Shown in pieces: positions 1-8,400 of a stretch of 8,917 nt of DNA. This DNA is from Selenomonadaceae bacterium (GTDB lineage: Bacteria; Bacillota; Negativicutes; Selenomonadales; Selenomonadaceae). The notes under the pieces were generated by a model, which was given only the letters and a program-made list of their open reading frames with translations, ran no database searches and had not been told where the DNA came from. Position 1 is the first letter of the stretch, and each line of letters starts with the position of its first letter. The stretch spans positions 1-8,917 of the forward strand of contig JAFTEG010000388.1 of assembly GCA_017453765.1 (NCBI GenBank), given 5' to 3'. A program made the translations under genes and the position numbers.

Positions 1-17
1 CAAAAATTTTTTGACGT

Positions 18-21
18 GGAG
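18..21 (+). promoter_or_regulatory. Ribosome binding site of the MATE-ATPase gene
   Basis: A GGAG at 18-21 lies 10 bases before the ATG at 32. A second in-frame ATG at 38 would be 16 bases away, which is too far, so the site favours 32 as the start. Upstream, stop codons at 12-14 (TGA) and 23-25 (TAA) could close a preceding gene, but too little of it is in the window to tell. Confidence 0.5.
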
Positions 22-31
22 ATAAACGGCA

Positions 32-1789
32 ATGGCAATGGGATTTGTAAAGACGGGCGTGCTGGCAGAAAAAAAGTTTCGCGAATTTTTTTTGCCGACA
101 GTGTTGGCGTCAATGGCGGCGCAGTTGGGCACGATTGTCAACGGAATAATCGTAGGCAACTTGATAAGCGCGCAGGCAATGGCGGCGATATCGGCTTGTC
201 TGCCGCTAAGCCAAATGACGTACGCAATGGCGGTGCTGATATCAATCGGCTCATCGGGGCTAATCGCGATAGCGGCGGGTAAACGCGACAATGACGGAGC
301 AGATTACATTTTCAGCACGGTAATAGCGCTGGGAATATTTTCAGCCGGAATATGGGCGGCGTTTTTATTTATGAACAGCGCGGCGTTGCCGAATTTTTTA
401 TCGTCCGCCGAAAATCTGCGCGGAATGGTGCAAGAGTATTTGCAGATTTTTATATGGCGCTTGCCGCTGTACTTAATGTGCTTTTCGTGGCAAACGCTGA
501 TTCGCACGGACGGCATGGCGAAGATAGTAAGTCGCGGCGTTTTAATCGGACAAATTACAAACGTGGCACTGAGTTTTCTGCTTGTAAGCAACGGTATGGG
601 AGTATTCGGCGCGGGTATCGCGTTACTTTCAAGTGACGTTATCGGCATTGCCTACATTTTGAAAAGATATTTTACGTCACGCGAACGCGGCAGAAAATTT
701 TATCCCGTCTTTAATGACGTGGGAAGATTTATAAATCAAGTCGGCAATATCATAAAGGCGGGAATACCGGTAGCGTGCAGTACCGGCTTGATATCGTTAA
801 AAATTTGGGCGATATATCAAATTCTCGGCAATACCGGCGGCGCCGACGCAATGACTTTGTACGCGGTTTGCATGGCGTGTCTTTCGGTTGTGTCAATGTG
901 CATTGCCGGTTGCAACGGGGCAATGATGCCGATAATCGGAATGCTGTACGGCGAAAAAGATTTTGGCGGCGTCCGAATGTTGATGAAATATGTTTTGCGA
1001 ATCGCACTGACTTTGAGCGGGACTTTCGTAGCCTTCACGATAATTTGTCCGCAAGTAATTTTATCGCTGTACAATTTGCCGCCTTCGCTTACCGACGCAG
1101 GTTCTACCGCGCTTAGATTGTTTGCAGTAAGTTTAATCGGCGTCACGCTGACATTTTTGGTGATGTATTACTACTCGACAATTCAGCGCAGAATTGCGGC
1201 AAACATTTTGTCATGGACGGAAGGAATTGTAGTCGTCGTACCTGCGGCGTGGGTGCTGTCAAAAATTTTCGGACTCAACGGCGTATGGTTCGCATTTATT
1301 TTGGCGGAGCTTGCAGGATTTTTTATCGTGTGGCTTTATACAAAGTACGTTTGCAAAAATTCCGGCGGCAAGCTGAATGATGTCTTCCTGATTGAGCAAA
1401 GTGACGCCGAAATTATTATGGACGTGTCGCTTAGTGCCAATTCAGATAATGCCGCGCAGATTTCCGCTGACGCAAAAAAATTTCTCGAGCAAAAAAATTT
1501 TGATAAGACGGTCGCGCTTAAAGTCGGCGTGGCGCTGGAAGAAATGACGCTTAACATTGAAAAGCTTAACGCCGGCAAAAAAATTGATGTCGATTTACGA
1601 ATCAAGCGCGGCGCTGACAAAATTATTATCGCCCTGCGTGACAACGGCAAAAGTTTTAACCCGCTGGAATATTCCGTTGCAGAGGAAAAAAATCTTCACA
1701 CCGATGGCATTATGTTGCTTAAAAATTTGGCGAAAGAAATTAAATATAACCGCGTCTTGTCGCTGAATCAAACCGTTATTGAAGTATGA
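32..1789 (+). CDS. MATE family efflux transporter with C-terminal GHKL/RsbW-like ATPase domain
   Basis: The product is a 585-residue inner-membrane protein. Residues about 15-445 form a polytopic, very hydrophobic MATE region of the expected length for 12 helices. It opens with the family-like FFLPTVLASMAAQLGTIV and has the loop RTDGMAKI near residue 160 and the inter-half LYGEKDF near residue 308. Family members export cationic drugs or metabolites in exchange for H+ or Na+. Residues about 447-585 are soluble and resemble the HATPase_c_2 (RsbW/SpoIIAB anti-sigma kinase) fold. They contain an N-box E504-M-T-L-N508, a G1 box D537-N-G539 and a weak G2 region, HTDGIMLL, at 556-563. TM1 has Asn37 where many MATE proteins carry an Asp. 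The next gene starts 24 bases downstream with no terminator, so co-transcription is likely, and the NRPS neighbour suggests export of its product. The family call is secure; the substrate and the role of the ATPase domain are inferred. Confidence 0.92.
   Translation: MAMGFVKTGVLAEKKFREFFLPTVLASMAAQLGTIVNGIIVGNLISAQAMAAISACLPLSQMTYAMAVLISIGSSGLIAIAAGKRDNDGADYIFSTVIALGIFSAGIWAAFLFMNSAALPNFLSSAENLRGMVQEYLQIFIWRLPLYLMCFSWQTLIRTDGMAKIVSRGVLIGQITNVALSFLLVSNGMGVFGAGIALLSSDVIGIAYILKRYFTSRERGRKFYPVFNDVGRFINQVGNIIKAGIPVACSTGLISLKIWAIYQILGNTGGADAMTLYAVCMACLSVVSMCIAGCNGAMMPIIGMLYGEKDFGGVRMLMKYVLRIALTLSGTFVAFTIICPQVILSLYNLPPSLTDAGSTALRLFAVSLIGVTLTFLVMYYYSTIQRRIAANILSWTEGIVVVVPAAWVLSKIFGLNGVWFAFILAELAGFFIVWLYTKYVCKNSGGKLNDVFLIEQSDAEIIMDVSLSANSDNAAQISADAKKFLEQKNFDKTVALKVGVALEEMTLNIEKLNAGKKIDVDLRIKRGADKIIIALRDNGKSFNPLEYSVAEEKNLHTDGIMLLKNLAKEIKYNRVLSLNQTVIEV
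1370..1789 (+). other. GHKL (HATPase_c_2-like) domain of the MATE protein
   Basis: This is the soluble tail, residues about 447-585, in the same frame as the transporter. It has the Bergerat-fold signatures in order: Glu504 and Asn508 (N-box, ExxxN), Asp537 and Gly539 (DxG of the G1 box, followed by KSFNPL), then Gly559 in a degenerate G2 segment where RsbW-type kinases have GLGL. It ends in a final beta-strand-like LNQTVIEV. In anti-sigma factors this fold binds ATP and phosphorylates a STAS-domain partner or binds a sigma factor. No STAS or sigma gene is visible here. ATP binding is plausible; kinase activity is not shown. Confidence 0.75.
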
Positions 1790-1813
1790 AATTTTAAATA
1801 TGAGTTTTGAAAT

Positions 1814-2410
1814 GTGAGTGTAGAAATTTTTGCCGTTAATATCTCTGAAATAATTAATCAGCCTGTCGATGATTGGCTGAAATTTTTTTTGCCGGATCGC
1901 CGTGAAAAAATTTTGGCGTACCGTTTCAATGCTGATAGGAACCGAACGGTTTGGGCGGAAATTTTAGCGCGGTATGCAGTTGCCGAAAAATTTTCTTGTC
2001 CGGTTGAAAAAGTTAAACTGCACCGTGACGCGAAGGGCAAGCCGCATATTGACGCGTTGCCGATTGAAATTAGTTTGTCGCACGCGGGAAATTGGGTTGT
2101 CTGCAGTATCGGCGAAGTTAAAAGCGGCGTTGACGTTGAAATTGATTCGCGCGGCGCGTTGGAAATTGCCGAGAGATTTTTTTTGCCGAGTGAATACGAA
2201 AAAATTATTTCATTGCCGCAGAATTTACAAGGTCGGCAGTTTTTGATATATTGGACACTCAAAGAAAGTTACTTCAAACTGACGGGTACGGAAAATTTCA
2301 TGCAGGCAGATTGTGAAAAAATTCTTGGCGGTAAAGGCAAAGTCAGCGGCAAAAATTTTTTCTTGAATGACGGCGCAGTTGTCGGAGTTTGTACCTTTTC
2401 AAAAAATTAG
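1814..2410 (+). CDS. Sfp-type 4'-phosphopantetheinyl transferase
   Basis: This cytosolic enzyme moves the phosphopantetheine arm of coenzyme A onto the serine of carrier domains, here most likely T1 and T2 of the adjacent NRPS. It has 198 residues, slightly short for the Sfp group. The diagnostic motifs are SLSHAGNW (87-94), GVDVEID with the Mg2+-binding Asp107 and Glu109 (105-111), and WTLKESYFK with Lys150, Glu151 and Lys155 (147-155). The start is GTG at 1814: the N-terminus VEIFAVNIS fits the family's first beta strand, and the next in-frame methionine lies far downstream, past the first core motif. No good Shine-Dalgarno site precedes it; only a weak GAG sits at 1802-1804. A five-codon ORF (1800-1817) overlaps the start, so translation may depend on coupling. 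The NRPS start follows 13 bases after the stop. Confidence 0.95.
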   Translation: MSVEIFAVNISEIINQPVDDWLKFFLPDRREKILAYRFNADRNRTVWAEILARYAVAEKFSCPVEKVKLHRDAKGKPHIDALPIEISLSHAGNWVVCSIGEVKSGVDVEIDSRGALEIAERFFLPSEYEKIISLPQNLQGRQFLIYWTLKESYFKLTGTENFMQADCEKILGGKGKVSGKNFFLNDGAVVGVCTFSKN

Positions 2411-2416
2411 AGGGGG
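2411..2416 (+). promoter_or_regulatory. Strong ribosome binding site of the NRPS gene
   Basis: AGGGGG directly follows the TAG stop of the transferase and lies 7 bases before the ATG at 2424. It is the best Shine-Dalgarno match among the three genes and fixes the NRPS start. The 13-base gap leaves no room for a promoter or terminator. Confidence 0.75.
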
Positions 2417-2423
2417 CATTTTA

Positions 2424-5400
2424 ATGGCGAAAAAAATTGCGCCTTTGTCACAAACGCAACTTGGAATTTATCTTGACTGCTTGAATATGCAGGACGCAGG
2501 GGCTTACAACGGACATTTTCTTTTGATGTTGGACAACGGCATTGACATGAATCGTCTTGCCGCCGCGATTGAAAAAGCCGTTGCCGCGCACCCTGCAATT
2601 TTTGTACGCATTGTCGAGCAGGACGGCGAAACTTTACAAGAATATGGCGCGGAAAATTACCACCAAACCGTTGAGCAAATGTCCGACGCCGAGTGGCAGA
2701 AAAAATTATCCGTACTGCTTGACGAGCCGCTTGAACTTCACGGCGGCAGATTGTTCCGCTTTAATTTGGTACAGACTGAAAAGGCAAAATATCTTCTTCG
2801 CACGACGCACCATGTTTCTTTTGACCGTTCGGCGGCAAATATTTTTTATGCGGACGTTGCAAAATTTTATGCCGACCCTGCCGCAGAATTGACAGCTGAA
2901 AGTTATGACGCTCTTGACGCGGCTAATGACGAAATTAAATTACGTTCGAGTGAAACTTTCACGCAGGCAAAAGAATGGTACGAAAAAAATTTCAGTGGGC
3001 TTGACGTGGAGGCTTTACCACTTCCCGACCGTAACGCCGAAAAAATTTCTTTCGCAGTCTTTGAAAAAAATTTTCCGCTTAATTACGCGGCGCTAAAAAA
3101 TTTCTGCAAGACAAATAAAATCTCCGCGTCCGCTTTAACTTCGGCGGCATTCGCGCTGACTTTAGGCATTTACACGAATCAGCAAGAGTCCCTTTTTGCG
3201 ACGATTTATCACGGACGCAATGACCGCACAAAAAATATCGTCGGTATGTTTGTAAAAACTTTACCGGTTTATTGCCGTTGGACGGGCGATAAAAAAATTT
3301 CCGAACTTCTTAGCGAAGTGACGGCGCAAATTCAATCTGCGCGGGACAACGATTTATTTTCCTACGCGGACTTGAATCAAATTTGCCCGATGAACAACAC
3401 GCCGATGTTTGCTTATCATGGCTTGATTAAAACGGTAAATGAATTTTGCGGCAAGCCTTGCAGTGAAGAAATTCTCGACAAAAAAACTACCGGCAATGCG
3501 CTTGGCTTTGAGTTAATGGCTGACTTTGAAAAAATTCAAATTCACGTTGAATACAATGTGTCGCGGTACTCGGAAAATTTCATTTCGACTTTCGCCGCGT
3601 GCTATGAAAATGTCTTGCGCCAACTTATGACGAAAAATTTTGTTCGTGAAGTTGAATTGCTTGACGACGCGCAGATTAAAATTCTTGACGCCTTCAATGC
3701 TACCGAAGTGGCTTACGATGACTCTCAAACGGTTGTGAGTCTTTTCAACGCGGCGGCTGAAAAATATCCGAACAATACGGCAGTCATTTTCGCTGACAAG
3801 AAAATTACCTACCGCGAATTGGACAGTAAGGCAAATGACATTGCCGCGTACCTTTTGAGCAAAAATATTTCTGCCGGTGACGTCTCGTCGATTTTGATTC
3901 CGCGCTGTGAATTTATGCCCATTGCCGCACTCGGCGCATTAAAAGCAGGTTGCGTTTACCAGCCGCTTGACTCGACGTATCCGCCTGAACGCTTGAATTT
4001 TATGGTTAAAGACGCCGCCGCAAAAATTTTAATCACGACAAAGGAACTTCGTCCGCTCATTACAGATTATGACGGCGAAGTTTTATTTATTGACGAAATT
4101 CCGCAAGCTGAAAATTTTGTACCGCCGCAAGTCAAGCCGGAAAATATTTTTATCTTGCTTTATACAAGCGGTTCAACCGGCGTGCCGAAAGGCGTTCGAC
4201 TCACTCACAAAAATTTGGTCTGCTGTATAAATTGGTATTGGAGTTATTTTGATTTAAAACCTGAAAACTGCGTCGGCGCTTATGCAAGTTTCGGTTTTGA
4301 TGCAAATATGTTTGACACTTATCCCGCGTTGACGAGCGGCGCGGCGCTTTGCATTGTGCCGGAAGAAATGCGCCTTGACCTTGAAAGTATGAACGCTTAT
4401 TTTGAAAAAAATCACGTCACGCACGCTTTCATGACGACGCAGGTAGGACGCCAATTCTCTACTGACATTGAAAATCGCGGCTTGAAATATTTGACTGTAG
4501 GCGGAGAAAAACTTGTCACGCTTGACCCGCCGAAAACTTTTTCTTTAGTCAACGGCTACGGTCCTACAGAATGTACGATTTTAATCACGGCTTGCAAGGT
4601 TGAAAAAGCGGAGGATAATATTCCGATTGGCAAGCCGATTGACAATGTTAAGCTGTACATACTTGACGCGAACGGACACCGCGTACCTATTGGCGCTTGC
4701 GGCGAACTTTTGGCGGCAGGACCTCATGTCGGTGCCGGTTACTTGAATCGTCCCGAAAAGACGGCGGAAGTTTTTGTAAAAAATCCCTTTGACGGCGGCG
4801 AATATGAAAACGCTTACAAGACAGGTGACGTTGTTCGCTATCGTGCTGACGGAAATATTGAGTTCATTGGACGGCGGGACGGTCAGGTAAAAATTCGCGG
4901 TTTTCGTATTGAACTTTCAGAAGTCGAAAGCGTCATCAGAGATTTTGAAAGCGTGAAGGACGCGACCGTTGCCGCGTTTGACCACCCTGCAGGCGGAAAA
5001 TTTATTGCGGCGTATGTTGTAGGCGATTCCAAAATTGACACTGATGAGCTGAATAAATTCATTGCCGCACGCAAGCCGCCGTACATGATTCCCGCCGTTA
5101 CAATGCAGATTGAAAAAATTCCTCTCAATCAAAACGGCAAAGTCAATCGCCGCGCCTTGCCTAAGCCGGAATTGCAAGCGGCTAAAGAAGATAACGTCAA
5201 AAGAAGTTTCAACGTGTTGGAAAAAGCGCTGGTTGAGATTATCGGCGCAGTTATCGGCTTGAAAGAGTTCAGCGCGACGACCGAATTAAATTATCTCGGC
5301 TTGGCAAGCATTTCCGCAATTAAACTTTCCACGCAACTTTACAAAAAATTTGGCGTCAATATTCCGGTAAAAAAACTTTTAAGCGGCACGCTTGAGACGA

Positions 5401-8400
5401 TTGAAAATGAAATTTTAACTTTCCTGCTGTCCGACAAAAAATCTGCCGCGCATATTGCCGCGAAGGTGAATGAAATTCGTATAAGCAACGTGCAACGCGG
5501 CATTTACTTGGAGTGCATGAAAAATCCGCTGTCGACTTCGTACAACGTGCCGTTCATTTACAATTTTGAGGCTGATACCGACGTTGCCGCGCTTTCTGAC
5601 GCCGTGAAAAAAATTATCGCCGCGCATCCGTCGATTAACGTTCACTTCGAGTTGCGCGGTGAAGATATTATGCAAGTCACCAATAAAACTGTTGAACCTG
5701 CAATTCCCGTTCATACGCTGGAGGATAAAGATTTTGCCGCGTTCAAAAGTAATTTCGTCCGCCCCTTCAAACTTGACGCCGAGCCGCTGTACAGATTTGA
5801 AATTGTAAAGACACCTTCAAAAGTAAGTTTGTTTGCAGACATTCACCACTTGATTTTCGACGGCGCGTCAATGAATTTGTTCTTTTCAAATTTGAAAACG
5901 TTTCTTGAAGGCGGTAAGCTGAATCGTGAAGGCGCAAGCTACTTTGACTTTGTGCGCGAAGAGGAAAATAATTTTGCCGAGAATCAAAAATTCTTCGCCG
6001 AACTGCTGAAAGATTTTGAAACGGCAAGTGAAATTACGTCCGACGTTCACGGCAAAGTTGACGGGGAGCCGAGAATTTTTGAACAGACAATTTCAAGTAG
6101 CGTTGAAAATTTCTGCAGAGCCAACAAATTGACTCCTGCCGCATTGTGTCTTGCCGTGTTGAGCTACGTCATTGCAAGATATACCGCGAATCGCAAAGTT
6201 TACCTCACGACAATTTCAAGCGGTCGCGCCAACGTCAAATTCGCCGACACTTTTGGTATGTTCGTCAACACGTTGCCGCTTTTTGCCGAGTTGGAAAATA
6301 TTTCTGTCGCAGAGTTCCTCAAAAAAATTTCAAAAATGTTCACTGCCGTAATTGAACATGAAAATTATCCCTTCGCGCAGATTGCCGCAGATTACGCCTT
6401 TACGCCGAAAATTATGTACGAATATCAAGTAGGCGTTGTCGACGAATTTAAAATGCCAAAATTTATCGGCGTAGAAAATTTCCCGCATTCAGAGTCAAAA
6501 TTCAAGCTGACTTTTAGAATTGTAGGCGAAAATTCCGCGCCGCGCCTTTCAATCGAATACAACACCGCCGATTACAGCGCAGACTTAATCTCAGGACTGG
6601 CGAAGTCATTTAATATCGTCATGGAAAAATTTATCGCGCAGGTTGATTCACCGTTGATAAAAATTTCGCTGATTGACGATGAACGCGCTAAAATTTTGGA
6701 AACGTTCCGCAGTAACACCGACCCTGCAACTATCGGCAAGGTTTACAATTTTTATCACGAAGGCTTTGAAGAATACGCGCTGAAAACTCCCGACGCAACG
6801 GCTTTAATTGCAAGCGACGCCACTTTCACTTATCGGCAACTTGACGAGGCGGCAAACAGAATTGCCAACGCGCTGATTGCAAGTGGAATAAAACCTCAAA
6901 GCCGCGTTGCACTTCTTCTGCCGCGAACTTCACGCGCCATTATTTCAATGTTCGGCGTCTTAAAGGCGGGTTGCGCTTACATTCCGTGCGACACTGAATA
7001 TCCCGCCGAACGCATTCACCAAATTTTGGAAGATTCGCAAGCGGCGTACGTCATAACCACTGCCGACAGATTGAACGGCGAAAAATATTTGGACGTTGAA
7101 AAACTTTTGGCGCATGAAAATGCGACGCGACCGCAGGTAAAAATTTCGCCGGACGATACCGCCTACTTGATTTACACTTCTGGTTCAACCGGCAAACCTA
7201 AAGGCGTTATGATCGCTCATCGCAATGCCGCCAATTTCTTTACAAATAATCCCGCGAACATTATGGTTGATATTCTTACAAAAAATGCCAAAAGATTTGT
7301 CAGCGTCAGCACGTTTTCATTTGATTTAACGCTGAAAGAAATTATTCTTCCTTTGTTCAACGGCTTGACTTTGGTGCTTGCGGACAAAGAGCAGGAGAAT
7401 AATCCCGACAAATTGGCGGAATTGATTTTGAAAAATGGCGGCGACGCGATTAACGCCACGCCTTCGCGCATTTATCAATACTTGGAGTCAGACGCATTTG
7501 CAAACGCGCTGAAAAATTTCAAATTCATTGGCAGCGGCGGTGAAAAATATCCTGCAAAACTTTTGACCAAACTGCGGGCTGTCACCAACGCGCGAATTGT
7601 CAACACGTACGGACCGACAGAGACTACAATTTCTGCGAATATGAAAGACTTGACCGACGCCGAAACGATTACCGTTGGGCGACCGCTTTTCAATGTCACG
7701 GAATTTATTGTGGACAGCGACGGCAACGAACTGCCGCCCGGCATTGTCGGCGAACTTTATATCGGCGGCGCAGGCGTCGGCAAAGGCTATAACAATCTGC
7801 CTGAAATGACTGCCGAAAGATTTATTGAATATCAAGGCGTGCGTGTCTACAAGTCCGGCGACTATGCGCGTTGGACAAGTGAAGGCGACGTAGAAATTTT
7901 GGGCAGGCTTGACAATCAGATTAAACTGCGCGGTTTGCGAATTGAACTCGGCGAAGTTGAAAGCGCTCTTTCCAAAATAGACGGCATTAAAACTTACATT
8001 GTAAAAATTGCAAAGATTAAGGGAATTGAACACCTTTGCGCGTACTTCACGGCGGACAGAGTGCTTGACACTGAAGACTTGAAAAAAATTCTCGGCGCGA
8101 CGTTGCCGAATTACATGGTGCCTACCGCTTACCTGCAGTTGAAAAAAATGCCGATGACGCTTAACGGCAAGATTGACGCGAAGTCACTGCCGGAAGCGAC
8201 GATTTCCCGCAGTAAGTCAACTGCAAAGGCAGATAATAAAATTGAAGAGGACTTTTGTAAAATTTTCGGCGCGATACTTCAGCTTGAGGACGTCGGCGCA
8301 GATGAAAGCTTTTTTGACTTAGGCGGCACGTCACTTCTTGTAACTCGCGTAGTTATCATGGCGCAAAAGTCAGGCTACAAAGTAAGTTTTGCCGACGTGT

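Noticed and set aside
11..16. TTGACG resembling a -35 promoter box
   Set aside because: A matching -10 box would fall inside the start of the MATE gene, where none is seen. The true promoter is probably upstream of the window.
16..282. Plus-strand ORF starting with GTG at 16, overlapping the MATE gene
   Set aside because: Its product is low-complexity (Gly/Asn/Arg-rich) and lies in another frame of the clearly coding MATE gene.
1790..1813. AT-rich gap between the MATE and transferase genes as a promoter or terminator
   Set aside because: It is only 24 bases long, with no inverted repeat and no paired promoter boxes. Read-through is the simpler reading.
2424..3096. Short plus-strand ORFs (2557-2892, 2905-3096) suggesting separate small genes before the NRPS
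   Set aside because: They are in a different frame from the C1 domain, whose motifs (HHVSFDR and others) run through the same bases without interruption.
7488..8033. 181-codon antisense ORF within the A2 region
   Set aside because: It lies wholly antisense to intact adenylation-domain motifs, has no recognisable family features, and is explained by the codon bias of the sense strand. The same applies to the other minus-strand ORFs within the three genes.
3732..8198. Possible recent duplication of the A domains as a long direct repeat
   Set aside because: A1 and A2 share only family core motifs. The intervening protein and DNA sequence differ throughout, so this is ordinary modular homology.
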